A DNA stretch of 64,000 nucleotides from assembly GCF_000321225.1 (NCBI RefSeq), contig NW_004450276.1, forward strand, positions 3,900,937 to 3,964,936, in the 5' to 3' direction. This DNA is from Odobenus rosmarus divergens. Its lineage: Eukaryota > Chordata > Mammalia > Carnivora > Odobenidae. Positions within the stretch are counted from its first letter, which is position 1. Every line of letters starts with the position of its first letter. The notes below the pieces were generated by a model. It worked only from the letters and a program-made list of their open reading frames with translations, made no database searches and had not been told where the DNA came from. The translations under genes were made by a program, and so were the position numbers. Of the stretch, positions 11,336 to 24,493 are shown in pieces.

Positions 11336-13300
11336 AACAATAAAAAGTACAAATCTTTCACCTCCTTGGTTAAGTTTTTTCTTAGGTATTTTATTTTTGG
11401 TGCCATTGTAAATGGGATTGTTTTCTTAATTTCTCTTTCTGCTACTTCATTATTAGTGTATAGAAATGCAACAGATTACTGTGTATTGATTTTGTATCCA
11501 CTGACTTACAGAATTCAATGATCAGTTCTGGATTTTTTTGTTTGTTGGTTTGTTTTTGGCGGAATCTTCAGGATTTTATGTAGATAGTATTGTTTCATCT
11601 GCAAATAGTGAAAGATTTTTTAATCATCCTTATCAATTTGAATGCCTTTTATTTATTTTTTTTGTTTGATTGCTGGGCTAGGAATTCCACTACTATGTTG
11701 AGTTTTTCAGCATTGAGTATGATGTTGGTTATAGTATTTTTATATATCACCTTTATTATGTTGAGGTATGGTCCCTCTAGATGTACTAGCGCTTTAATCA
11801 TGAATGAATGTTGGGCTTGGTCAAATGCTTTTTCTGCCTCTGTTAAGATGCTCATTTGCTTTTTATCTTTTCTTTTGTTGATATGATGTATCACATTGAT
11901 TGGTGAATACTGAACCACTCTTGCATCCCAAAGATAAACCCCACTTGATTGTGGTGAATGATTTTGATGTAATGTTGGATTCAATTTGGAAATATTTTGT
12001 TGAGCATTTTTGCATCTATGTTCATCAGAGATATTGGCCTCTAGTTCTCTGTAGTATCTTTATCTGGTTTTGGGAGCAAGGTAATACTGGCCTCATAGAA
12101 TTAAGTTGGAAGGTTTTCTTCCTCCTCTATTTTTGGAATAATTTGAAAAGAATAGGTATTAACACTCTTTTAATGTTTGGTAAAAATCACCTTTGAAGCC
12201 ATCTGGTCCTGGACTATCCTGATTCACTTTGGGGATGTTATTTGATTCATCCATTTCTTCCAGGTTGACCAATTTGTTGGCCAATATTTTTTCATAATAT
12301 TCTCTTATAATCCTCTGTACTTCTGTGGTGTCAGTTGTTACTTTTCCTTTCATTTCTGATTTTACTTGAGTCCTCTTTCTCTGTCTCTCTCTATTAGCTT
12401 GGCTAATGGTTTATCAATTTTGTTGATCTTTTAAACCAATCAGCTGCTTGTTTCATTAATATGTTTTATTATCTTTGGTTTTTAGTTTCTACTTTTTAAA
12501 AAAAAATTCTTCTTAATAAAGAAAGAAGAAATTATTCTCTTAAATAAAGGAAATCTTTATTGTTTCCTTGCTTCTACTGGTTGTGGGTTTTGTTACTTTT
12601 CGAGCCCCATTAGGTGTAAGGTTAGGTTGAGATTTTTCTTACTTCTTCAGGTAGGCCTATATATCTACAAAGATCCCTCTGAAAATAACTTTTGCCGATC
12701 CCAAAGATTCTGGACCATTGTGTTTCATTTTCATTTGTCTCCATGTATTTTTTTTAATTTCCTCTTTGCATTATTGGTTGACCCATTCATTGTTTAGTAA
12801 TATGTTATTTAACTCAATGTACTTGTTTTCTTTGCAGATTTTTTTCTTGGTGTTTATTTCTACTTTAATAGCATTACAGTCCAAAAGATTCATGGTGTGA
12901 CTTCAATTTCTTAAATTTGTTGAGACTTGTTTTACAGCTTAATATATGATCCATTCTGAAGAATGTTCCATGTGCCCTTAAAAGAATGTGTATTCTGCTG
13001 TTTTAGGATGGGATGTTCTGAATATATTTGTTAGATCCATGTAGTCCAATGTGTCACTCAAAGCCATTGTTTCCTTGTTTCTTTTACATCAATCCATTGA
13101 TGTAAGTGGGATGTTAAAGCCCCCTACTATTACTGTACTTCCTTTGTGTTTGTTAAAAGCTCCTTTAAGTATATGGGTGCTTCCATGTTGGGTACATAAA
13201 TATTTACAATTATTTTATCTTCTTGTTGGATTTTTCCCTTTAAGATTATGTACTATCCTTCATTGTCTTTTGTTACAGTCTTTGTTTTAAAGTCTATTTT

Positions 13301-13502
13301 GGGGGCACCTGGGTGGCGTGGTTGGTTAAGCATCCAACTCTTCATTTTGGCTCAGGTTCTGGTATCTCAGCACTGTGGGATCAAACCCCATATCGGGCTC
13401 TATGCTCAGTGCAGTGTCTGCTTAACATTCTCTTCCCCTCTCCCTGCCCCTTCTGCTTGTGTGCTCTCTCTCAAATAAATAAATCTTAGATTAAAAAATA
13501 AT
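13301..13502 (+). mobile_element. CAN-SINE inside L1
   Basis: Diverged copy (gggggcacctgggtggcgtgg). The flanking AAAGTCTATTTT (13289-13300) and AAAGTCTGTTTT (13503-13514) form the duplication with one mismatch. Confidence 0.9.
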
Positions 13503-13518
13503 AAAGTCTGTTTTATCT

Positions 13519-13705
13519 TGGGGTGCTTAGGTTGCTCAGTTGATTAAGCAGCAGGTTCTTGATTTTGGCTCAGGTCATGATCTCAAGGTCCTGGGATTGA
13601 GCTCCGCATTGGGCTCCATGCTCATCCAGGAGTCTGCTTGAGGATTCTCTCCCTCTCCCCTCGCACCACTTGTGCACTTTCTCTCTAAAATAAAAAGTTA
13701 AAAAA
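13519..13705 (+). mobile_element. Second CAN-SINE, 16 nt after the previous one
   Basis: Begins ggggtgcttaggttgctcag, with a CT-rich region and an AAATAAAAAG tail. The L1 sequence resumes directly afterwards (attttgtctgatacaag). Confidence 0.88.
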
Positions 13706-13930
13706 AATATTTTGTCTGATACAAGTATTGTTACCCCAGCTTTCTTTTCAGTCCCATTTTGCATAAATGCTTTTCCATCCCTTCACTTTCAACGTTCACA
13801 TGTTTAGGTCTGAAATGAGTATCTTACAGACAGCATATAGATGGGTCTTCTTTTTTATCCATTCTGTCACCCTATGTCTTTTGATGGGAGAATTTAGTCC
13901 ATTTACATCCAAAGTAATTATTGCTGGTAT

Positions 13931-15209
13931 GTACTTAATGCCCTTTTACTTGTTTTATGGTTGTTTGTAGTTCTTCTCTGTTCCTTTCTTCTCTTACTCT
14001 TTTCTCTCATGGTTTGCTGGCTTTCTTGAGTTATATGCTTGGATTCTTTCTCTTTACATGTTGCTTATCTATTACCTGCTTTTAATTTGTGGTTACCATT
14101 AAGCTTATATATAACACTTAGCATATAGTAGTCTGTATTAAGTTAATGGTTTGAAACCATTGTAAAAGCACTAAAATTTTACTGTTCTCCCAATATTTTA
14201 CATATATAGTGTCATGCCTTCTTTCATTCTGTGAATGCCTTGACTGATTTTTGATATACTTAATTTTACTGCTTTTGTGCTTCCCACTTTTTTTTACTGC
14301 TGCTTACAGTATTTCGTTTCAAATCAAAGGTCCCATTTTAATATATCTTGTAAGGCTGGTTTAATAGTGATGAATTCCTTTAACTTTTGTTTCTCTGAAA
14401 AACTCTTCAATCTCTTCTATTCTGAATGACAGCCTTGTTGAATAAAGTATTCTTGGTGTTAGGTTTGTTTGTTTCCTTTAGCACTTTGAATATATCATGC
14501 CACTCCCTTTTGTCCTGCAAAATTTCTGCTAAAAAAAAAAAATCAGCTGACAGCCTTATGGGGTTTCCCTTATAAGTATCTGCTTTTTGTTTCGTTTTCT
14601 CTTGCTGCTTTTAAAATTCTGTCCCTACTTTTCGCCATTTAAATTACTATGTCTCTTGGTGTGGAACTCCTTGGGTTGGTTTTTTGGGGGCTCTGTGCCT
14701 CGTGGATCTGGTTTTCTGTTTCATTCCCCAGATTCAGCTATTATTTAAATAAATTTTCCACCCCCTTTTCTCTCTCTTTTCCTTTTGGGATCTCTATAAT
14801 GTGAATGTCATTACACTTGATGGTGTCACTGAGTGCCCTTAATTTTTTTTCTCATTTTTTATTTATTTTTTCTCCTGTTCAGCTAGAGCGCTTGCCATTA
14901 TTCTGTCTTCTAGGTCACTGGTCCATAATTTTCCTTGCCCGGTCTACAACTTATTCCCTCTACTGTATTTTTAATTTTATTTATTTATTCATCTCATTGC
15001 TTTTTTTTTTTTTTATGTTTTCCATCTCTCTGTTGAAGGTGTCACTGAGATCCCCCACTCTTTCCTCAAGTTCAGGGAGTATATTTATGACCATTACTTT
15101 AAATTCTCTATGAGGCATATTATCTCCATTTTGGCTAGTTCTCTTGCTGAGATTTTGTTCTTTTCTTTCATTTGGGACATATTCTTCTGTCTCATTTTGT
15201 CTCAATCAC
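13931..15209 (-). pseudogene. L1 ORF1 pseudogene (second minus-strand L1)
   Basis: A minus-strand frame at 14981-15205 encodes an N-terminal coiled-coil segment (LPELEERVGDLSDTFNREME) typical of ORF1p. The C-terminal part follows towards 14000 with stops. It is inactive. Confidence 0.75.
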
Positions 15210-16695
15210 TCTTAGTGTTTCTGTGTGTTAGGAAATTCAGCTACATCTCCTTCTCTTGAAAGTAGCGGCTTTATGAAGAGGTCCTATAGTGCCTTGCAGT
15301 GCGATGTCCCCCATTCACCAGAACGTGACACTTCAGAGGTGTATCCTATGAATACTGCATGCACCCTACCACTGTGTCTGAGCCACATGTGCCTTCATTC
15401 CAGTTGGCTCAATGGCTCTCTTTTCGTGTTGTGGGCAGCAACTGGTCCTTCCATTAAAGGACCAGGCTGGGGCCACCTTGAGCTTGAGTTGGATTAGACC
15501 AGGCATTTTCTAGAGCCATAGTAGCACCTGAATGCTGTCCCCAGAGAAGCTTTCATTGGTGGGCACAGACTGCATTCAGAGATGTCTGCTCCCAGCCCCC
15601 TGCTATGGCTACAGTCGAACTGGTATATGTGTGTTTTTTGTTTTTTGATTTTTCTCCTCCATAGTGTAGGAGTCACTTTGAGGTAGTGCTAGTGCCTATC
15701 TGGGTTGCTTGCACACTGCTATGCTTTGGTGCAGCTTTGGATGCTCTCCAGCCAGGGGCATGCTGAATGGAGCAGGTCCACAAGAGAACACAGTGGTTAG
15801 ACATCAGTGTTTGCAAGGTTTGCACAAGTCTACTGTAAGAGGAGCCCTGTAGCTGCTTTGGAAAACTGCCAAAGCCAGGTCAGAGGAGGAGGCGGGTCCA
15901 CAGGAAAATGCAGGGGCAGGGTGAGTGGTGTTAGCACACTTGCACTGGTCGTCTGTGGGAGGGGACCTGTGGCCGGCTTTGGAAAACTGTTGAGGACTGG
16001 TTTGAGCGCGTGGGGTCAGGCCACTAGCTAGGTGGAGAGTAATCAAGTTGCACTGGTTCCGGCAGGTAATCTTGTATCTAGGCTGGGGGATGGTGCAAGG
16101 AAATGGTGCCACCCACTCTTTTGTTCTTGGAATAGTCTCCCGAAGATCCCTGCCCCTCTACTCTAGCATATGTTCTGAGATTAGTATATAAATCTTCCCA
16201 TGTTTTTCAAACTGCTGCTTCTATACTGCATCTCAGGGGACCTGTTATGCTGGTTGCTTTAAGGGTGGGGACCCAGTTTCCTATAGCCCTCTGGCTCTCC
16301 CACAGCTAAACCGGCTGATTTTTAAAGTTTCAGGTGTTAAGCCCCAGTGATTATGAAAACTCATGAAATTAAGACCCTCTGGTTTTCAAAGCCAAATGTT
16401 ATGTGAATTTGTCTTCCCAGTGAGGTTCCCCTGTGCCTGGGGTGTCTGGTGTGCTCCTCTCCCCTTCATATGTGTGACATTCCTCCACAAAACACAATTT
16501 GCAGGTCAGTTTGGCTCCCAACCAGACCTCTGCCCTTCCTATCCTCTTAAAAATGGTCTCTTCTCTACATTTAGCTGTGAAGAGTCTGTTCTGTCAGTCT
16601 TTGGGTCATTTTCTGGGTTATTTATACTTAACGGGCGTTATCTACTTGTATCTATGGGATGAGGTGAGCTTAGGAACCTCCTACTCTCCCAACTT
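15210..16695 (-). mobile_element. L1 5' UTR (second minus-strand L1)
   Basis: GC-richer sequence containing two to three loose repeats of about 125 bp (15790-16060). Its minus-strand frame in the last 200 bases (VKSLFCQSLGHFLG) is shared with the plus-strand copy at 22.97-23.22 kb (VQSLFCQSLGHFLG), showing they are the same L1 family region. It ends near 16695 (aacctcctactctcccaact). Confidence 0.75.
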
Positions 16696-17094
16696 ACAGG
16701 AAGTTTCTCCCATTGTTTTTTTTTTCACTGCTATTCCAAGATATTTTCCACTGGAATTTATCTTAATAGGCACATTCAAGCACCTACAATTTGTCTAAAA
16801 TTATAATTTGCCTAAATATTGCTGTAGTTCTGATCTGATGCCAGTGAAGTGGAACTTCAAAATCTAAAGGAGCCAAAATAACCCATGAGGAAAAAGTGTC
16901 CCCTGTCTCTAGGCACACAGTGTCTGTACATGTGAAAACTGGCATGTAGATTCAATGTTAACTGAGGAATGACAAAGAAAACATCTTATGGGTAGCAAGA
17001 GTAAAAAAAAAAAAAAAAAAAAAATTCAGTAAAAAAAACATCAAAACAATCAAATTATCCTACACTTTAACTTTATAAAAAAATAAGGAAATTT
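16696..17094 (+). other. Unique intron with an A22 run
   Basis: Intronic sequence with an uninterrupted A tract at 17003-17024. No element body precedes it that I can identify. Confidence 0.5.
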
Positions 17095-18417
17095 TTTCCC
17101 CAAGTTTCTCCCTTCACCTTAACACATTTTGCCCATTCCCTACTGCCCACCCCTCTGTCAAATACTGTTCTCTTTACTTACAGGTCTGATTCTGACATTG
17201 TTTATTCATTTACTTTTTTCTACTCCACATATGAAATAATTTGGTATTTGTCTTTCTCAGTCTGAATTATTTCACTTAGCATTATACCCTCTAAGTACAA
17301 CCATGTTGTTGCAAATGGCAACTCTTAATTCTTTTTTATGGCTATATATATGATTTTATATACAGACACACACACTACGTCTTCTTTCTCTATTCATCTA
17401 TGATAGACACTTAGGTTTCTTCCATGTCTTGGCTATTTTAAATGATGCTGCAATAAACTTAATAGTTCATTTATCTTTTAAAATAGTGTTTTTGTATTCT
17501 TTGGGTAAATTCCCCGAAGTGGAATTACTTAATCATAAGATATTTCTATTTTTAATTTTTAGAGAAAACTCCATACTGTTTCCTAAAGTAGCTGTACCAA
17601 TCTGCCCAACCACCATCAGTGCACAAGGATTCCTTTTTCTCCAGAACATCCTGGCCAATACTTGTTATTTCTTGTCTTTTTGATTCTAGCCCTTTTGACA
17701 GGTGTGAGGTGATATCTTATTGTGGTTTTGACCTGCATTTCCCTGATGATTAGTTGATGCTGAGCATCTTTTCATGTGTCTGTTGGCCATCTGGATGTCT
17801 CCTTTGGAAAAATCTCATGACTTGACAGTGAGGACCTGAATGGTCAGGTCTTCTGCCCATTTTTTGGGTGTTGAGTTATAAAAGTTCTTTATATATTTAA
17901 TTTCGGATATTCAGATGTATCATTTGCTTTTTTGATTGCTTCCTTCACTGTGCAAAAGCTTTTTTTTTTTTTAAGTTTTATTTTGGTGTAGTCCTGACAG
18001 TTTAATTTTGCTTTTATTTCCATTAACTGAGATTTATCTAAAAGAACATTGTTAAGGCCAATGCAAAGAAATTACTGTTTATGCTTTTCCTCAGTCTTTT
18101 ATGGTTTCAGGTCTCCCACTTACATCTTCAATCCATTTTGAGTTTATTTTTGTGTATGGTGTTAGAAAACAGTCCAGTCTTTGCATATAACGTCCACTTT
18201 TCCCAGAACCATTTATTGAAGAGAGTCTTTCCCCCAATGTATATTCTTGTCTAATTTTCATAAATTAATTGACCATATAAAGCATGGGTTTATTTCTGAG
18301 CTATTTTCTTCCGTCTGTCCAAGTATTTTTGTGGCAGTACCATACTGTTTTGCTGCTTCTTTGCAGTATATCTTGAAATCCAATATTTTTCATACCTTTC
18401 AGTATTCTAATTTTTTT
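17095..18417 (-). pseudogene. Old L1 3' UTR and ORF2 C-terminus, left part
   Basis: Antisense L1: the 3' UTR block (ttatttcacttagcattata, caataaacttaatagttcat type) and then ORF2 C-terminal sequence. It continues on the far side of the nested L1 at about 20691-20790. No long frame survives. Confidence 0.8.
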
Positions 18418-18689
18418 AAATTTTATTTTACTATGTTATGTTAGTCACCATACAGTACATGCACCAGTTTTCAATGCAGTAATCCACGATTCATTGTTTT
18501 TGTACAACCCCCAGTGCTCCATGCAGTACATGCCCTCCTTAATACCCATCACTGGGCTAACCCATCTCCCCACCCCTCCAAAACCCTCAGTTTGTTTCTT
18601 AGAGTCCATAGTCTCTCATGGTTCATCTCTCCTTCCGATTCCCCACCTTCTTTCTTTTGAGGTCCGTTGGCATGGAATATGGATCTCCA

Positions 18690-18857
18690 CCCTGCCACTT
18701 TCAGTCTGGAGTATCTTTAGGGTCAAAATGAGTCTCTTGTAGACAGCATATGGATGGGTCCTTTTTATCCAATCTGCAGCCCTGTGCCGTTTTAATGGGA
18801 GCATTTAGGCCATTCACGTTGAGAGTGATTATTGAAAGATATGAATTAATTGTCATC
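18690..18857 (-). pseudogene. L1 ORF2 N-terminal stub (endonuclease start)
   Basis: Minus-strand residues SYLSIITLNVNGLNAPIK then DPSICCLQETHFD match the start of the L1 apurinic endonuclease. Only about the first 60-70 codons remain, with a frame disturbance around GCRLDKKD. Confidence 0.8.
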
Positions 18858-18883
18858 ATGTTGCCTGTGAAGACTTTGTTTTT

Positions 18884-19711
18884 ATAGATTGTCCCTGCAA
18901 ATTTCATTTCTATAACACTCTTGGGGTCTTTCTCCTTTTATAGAACCCCTCTTAATAATTCTTAGTGCCAGCTTAGTGGTAACATATTCTTTCAGTTTCT
19001 GCCAGTCTTGGAAGTTCTGCATCTCTCCATCCATTCTAAATGACAGCCTTGTCGGATAAAGTATTCTTGGCTGCATGTTGTTCTTGTTTAGTACCCTGAA
19101 TATGTCTTGCCAGGTCTGTGTGGATAGGTCTGATGTTATTCTGATGTTCCTCCCTCTATACATAAGGAATCTCTTCCCCCAATTGCCCTTAAGATGGTTT
19201 CCTTGGTTCTAAGATTTGTGAGTTTTAGTATTACATTCTGGGGTGTTGGCCTGTTTTCCCCGATCTTGGGAGGGGTCCTCTCTGCCTCTAAGACATGAAT
19301 GTTTGTTTCATTCCCCAGATTAGGGAAGTTCTCAGCTACAATTTGCTCATATATATCTTCTTGCCCTCTCTTTCTCTCCACCCCCTCAGGGATTCCAGTA
19401 ATTCTGACATTGGAACGCTTCATGGTGTCACTTATTTCTATGATTCTATTTTCATGGATTCTGAGTTGTTTTTTTCCCTGGCCTCCTCTTTTCCCTTTTT
19501 GTCTATTAAAATGGTCTCCTAGGTCACTAATTCGTTCTCCTGCCTTGCTTACCCTAGCTGTTAGGTTATCTAGATTAGATTGGATCTCATTGATAGCATT
19601 TTTAAGTTCTGCCAATTCAGCTTTCATTTCTGCCCTTAGAGACTCTATTTTGCCATTAATTGATTTCTCCGTTCTAGCTATTGTCTTCACAATTGCTAGC
19701 CTGACTTCCAT
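18884..19711 (-). pseudogene. L1 ORF1p, nearly complete, one frameshift
   Basis: The frame at 19136-19711 (191 aa) shows the coiled coil (AELAELKNAINEIQSNLDNL) and the RRM domain start (RRSNVRITGIPEG type: RSNVRITGIPEG). It then runs through ENRPTPQNVILKL. The C-terminal domain continues in another frame at 18882-19163 (ILYPTRLSFRMDGEMQNFQD, LKEYVTTKLAL), so a single frameshift near 19140-19163 splits the protein. ORF1p is the RNA-binding chaperone trimer of L1. As written the copy cannot make a full protein, but it is the best-preserved retroelement frame here. Confidence 0.85.
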
Positions 19712-20690
19712 CTCCTACATCTTGGTTATATCGGAATCCGTTTGTAAATCTGTGGCATAAATCATAGTCTGTAAGTCTTTCCTATTTTGGGGTTTCCTCC
19801 TCCTAGTCATTCTGTTGAGGGGTGGTTGAGGGAATGTATAGAGTCCAAATTATTGACCACAACCCAAGCAAGATGTACCTCTTTTCTAGGGACTTTAGGG
19901 TTGCTGTCCTCTTGTTTGCCCAGCCTGTCTTCTGGTGGAGAGGCCTGCCGCGTTGTTATTCAGGCTACCCTGTTTGGGCAGAGTTGCCCTGCCCTTTGTG
20001 GTGGGGGATGGGCTCAGTGAAAACCGTTTTTAGGGGGTTTTTGTTCTCTGGTGGCTTTTCCTGGTGGCTTTCCACCCTCTTCTAAGAGTCAGAGCAGAAG
20101 AGACCATTTTCAACCCTCTGCCTCAGAGCAGAGAGATCACAGTTTATTCTTCAGTGAGCTCTCCAGGCCACACTGTCCCCGTTTCTGTCTGCGCTGCTAT
20201 AAACTGCAGCATCCTGGGTTGTGCGCCCCTCAGCAGCGCTCCCAGTCCTCACCTCCAGGTTGGGGCACATCTCTGCCCTTTGTGCTTCTAAAACTGCCAG
20301 CCGCCCCCAGGTTGCACGCGCGGCCCTGTTGCTGTGGTTTCATTCCGGGCTGCCCTAAAGTCCCTTTCCTGTCGCTACCAGTCTGCAAGTCTGTACCCGG
20401 TCCCCAGCACGGGAGGCTATTGCTCACAGGCAGAGTAGGATCCCGACAGCTGAGCTCCCTCATCCTTCTTTTTAACCTCCGATATCTGCCCGCAGAATCA
20501 TGGCTCCCCTCTTCATACCAAGAAACCCACCACCTGCGATATTCTGTTTGTAGAGATCCAGGTCTATCTTCCTACATCTCAGGCTGATTTCATGGTTGTT
20601 CAGAGTGGTCTGGTAGATATCCAGCTCAATTCCAGGGACCGGTTGGAATAGGGTCCCCTACTCCTCTGCCATCTTTTCCCCCCATCCTTG
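19712..20690 (-). mobile_element. 5' UTR of the nested L1
   Basis: GC-rich leader with stretches open in several frames (20051-20587 plus, 178 aa; 20230-20463 minus). These are compositional. The 5' terminus is near 20680-20690, about 1.4 kb upstream of the juxtamembrane exon at 22116. Confidence 0.75.
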
Positions 20691-20790
20691 TTCGTCTTTA
20701 AGACTGCTTTGGCCATTCAGGGTCTCTTGTGGTTCCATATAATTTTTTTTTTTATTTGTTCTAGTTCTGAAAAGGAAAAAAGGCATTCTT
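20691..20790 (-). pseudogene. Old L1 ORF2, right part
   Basis: aagactgctttggccattcagggtctcttgtggttcc is the antisense ORF2 C-terminal block that in other copies follows directly, so it rejoins the host L1 of the nested element. Confidence 0.7.
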
Positions 20791-20984
20791 TTTTTTTATT
20801 TTCTGGATTATTTATTTACTTATTTGAGAGAGAGAGAGAGAGCACAAGCGGGGGAGTTGTAGAGGGAGAAGCAGACTCCCTGCTGAGCATGGATCCTGAT
20901 GCAGGGCTCCATCCCAGGACCCTGAGATCACAAGCTGAGCCAAAGGCAGGTGTTTAACTGACTGAGCCACCCAAGCACGCCTAT
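20791..20984 (-). mobile_element. CAN-SINE (left member of a pair)
   Basis: Antisense with the head at the right (gagccacccaagcacgcc). The outer duplication GGCATTCTT lies at 20782-20790, matched at 21120-21128 beyond the second SINE. Confidence 0.9.
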
Positions 20985-21119
20985 TTTATTTATTTACTGA
21001 GAGAGAGAGAGAGTACAAATGGGGGTAAGAGCAGAGGGAGAGGAACAAGCAGACTCTGTGCTGAGCACAGGGCTCAATCCCACGACCCTGAGATCATGAC
21101 CCAGGTGTCCTGGAAAGGT
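20985..21119 (-). mobile_element. CAN-SINE, 5'-shortened (right member of the pair)
   Basis: Begins attttatttatttactgaga and ends gatcatgacccaggtgtcc. It lacks the middle of the tRNA-like head. It shares one outer target-site duplication with its neighbour. Confidence 0.85.
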
Positions 21120-21128
21120 GGCATTCTT

Positions 21129-22880
<1,752 letters not shown>

Positions 22881-23655
22881 GAGAGCCTGGTAGGATACTG
22901 GAGTAGGAGGATCCCAAGCTCACCTCCTCCCGTGGATACACCTAGATAGCAGCCATGACAGTGCAACTAACCCAGAAAATGACCCAAAGACTGGCAGAAC
23001 AGGCTCTGTACAGTTAATTCTAGAGCAGTGGCCACATCAAAAATGGCAGGAGGGACAGAGAAACAGTCAAGAACCAAATTCCCACATGAGTAACCACAAA
23101 CAGGAGGTACACCACAATCATGAAGCCAGGAGAGGAACAGACCCCACACCAGGCACCCCAGACATGAGGGACCTGCATTGGAAAGATAAGTCCCCATAAC
23201 ATTTGGCTCTGAAAACAAGTGGGGCTTAACTTTTGGAGTTTTTATAACTAGCAGAGCTTAAAACTGGGTACTTCAAAAATCAGTAGTTGTACTCTGGACG
23301 AGCTGGAGGGCAATAGGAAACTGAGTCCCCATCGTTAAAAATAGAACATAACAAACAACCCTGCCAAAATATAGCAAAGCAGCAGCAATCTGAAAATTAC
23401 TTGGGGCATGCACAAAGTAGATTTCTTTATAATCTCAGAATGCATGCTGCAAGGGCAAGGATTTTTAGGAGACTTATCCAAGAACATAAGAGCTGGCAGG
23501 TGACATTTCTCCTCCCTGCCAGCTTAGACAACCAGACAGCTTCAAGAATGAGTGTGAACACTCGTTATCTAGCTTGCTAACACTGTATACCCTACCCGAC
23601 ATTCTCCTATGGATCTGCCCCCATCATACCCACCCAACTGGGCAGGAAAGATGAT
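22881..23655 (+). mobile_element. L1 5' UTR, plus strand
   Basis: Begins near gagagagcctggtaggatac and tggagtaggaggatcccaag, the carnivore L1 leader, and parallels the minus-strand copy at 15.9-16.7 kb. The L1 breaks off near 23655 and is followed by inverted ORF2 sequence. Confidence 0.7.
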
Positions 23656-23940
23656 AAAGAAAAAAAAATTATCCCTTTCTTCTAGGTTGTCCAATTTGTT
23701 AGCATATAATTTTTCAAAATTTCTATTATTGTTTGTATTTCTGTGGTTTCAATGGGTATTTCTCCTCTTCATTTCTGATTTTATGTATTTGAGTCCTCTC
23801 TCTCACTGGATGAGTCTGGCTAAAGGTACATCAGTTTTGTTGATATTTTCAAAAAAATAGTACCTGGTTTCATTGATCTGTTCTCTTGTGTTTTTTCAGT
23901 CTCTATTTAGTTTATTTCTGCTCTAATATTTGTTAAATTT
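23656..23940 (-). pseudogene. Inverted L1 ORF2 fragment
   Basis: ttctaggttgtccaatttgt and gatgagtctggctaaaggta are antisense ORF2 sequence from just upstream of the reverse-transcriptase region. It is oriented opposite to the ORF2 that follows at 24401. Confidence 0.75.
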
Positions 23941-24400
23941 GTTTTGTTTATAAAATTCCACATATGAGTGAAATCATATGGTATTTGTCTGACAGACTTA
24001 TATCACTTAGCATTATACTCTCTAGATCCATCCATGTTACTGCAAACGGGAAGAGTTATTTCTTCCTTATGGCTGAGAAATATTCCATTGTGTGTGTCAC
24101 ATTTTTTTTTTTTTAAGATTTTATTTAGAGAGAGTGAGAGAGAGCCTGAACGGGAGGGAGAGGGAGAAGGAGACAGCATCCCAAAGAGACTCCACACTGA
24201 GTGCAAAGCCTGACGTGGGACTTGATCTCACAATCCTAAGATTATGACCTGAGCTGAATCAAGAGTCAGATGCTTAACTGATGGAGCCACCCAGGTGCCC
24301 ATATATCACATATTCTTTATTCATTAATCTATGATGGACACTTGAGTCGCTTCCATAATTTGGCTGTTGTAAATAATGCTGCAGTAAACATAGAGATATA
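23941..24400 (-). repeat. Inverted arm A: L1 3' UTR plus SINE
   Basis: Reverse complement of 27411-27870 with about five single-base differences and one replaced block seen by eye. It includes a CAN-SINE at the same site in the L1. See the finding on the inverted arms. Confidence 0.9.
24102..24300 (-). mobile_element. CAN-SINE in arm A
   Basis: Head at right (ggagccacccaggtgccc), T13 tail at left. The CT-rich region is intact here (reverse of ctccctctccctcccgttca), unlike its twin at 27511. Confidence 0.92.
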
Positions 24401-24493
24401 GATAAATTCCTAGGAACATAAAACCTTCAAATCTGAATCAGGAAGAAATACAAAATTTGAACAGACTGAATACTACCAATGAAATTGAATCAG
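24401..24493 (+). pseudogene. L1 ORF2 fragment, plus strand, before a nested insertion
   Basis: atctgaatcaggaagaaata...gaacagactgaatac encodes the ORF2 block before the reverse-transcriptase domain. It resumes at 25261 (agtaatcaaaaaactccc). Confidence 0.8.

Larger units (their letters stand above)
10950..13930 (-). pseudogene. L1 ORF2 pseudogene (second minus-strand L1)
   Basis: A broken ORF2p reading frame on the minus strand. Fragments include the reverse-transcriptase approach ([11 protein letters not shown] at 12159-12353) and the ILTEAEKAFDQ block (11649-11984). The endonuclease start, where LNVNGLN would be, is near 13920. It begins at a T17-type run that reads as K10+ on the minus strand. 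Stops and frameshifts make it non-functional. Three SINEs interrupt it. Confidence 0.85.
18418..20690 (-). mobile_element. Nested young L1 with ORF2 almost wholly deleted
   Basis: Both ends are present. The right end is the 5' start (cctctgccatctttt, reverse of the L1 leader). The left end is the carnivore L1 3' UTR (gttagtcaccatacagtaca reading into a T-rich run at 18415-18440). On the minus strand the order is 5' UTR, ORF1 (18884-19711), an inter-ORF spacer, about 60 codons of ORF2 endonuclease starting near 18857, and then, near 18650, a direct jump to the 3' UTR. Total length is about 2.27 kb versus about 6 kb for a full element. It sits within an older L1. Confidence 0.8.

Noticed and set aside
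20051..20587. 178-codon plus-strand open frame
   Set aside because: It is antisense to the 5' UTR of the nested L1, and the openness comes from GC-rich composition.
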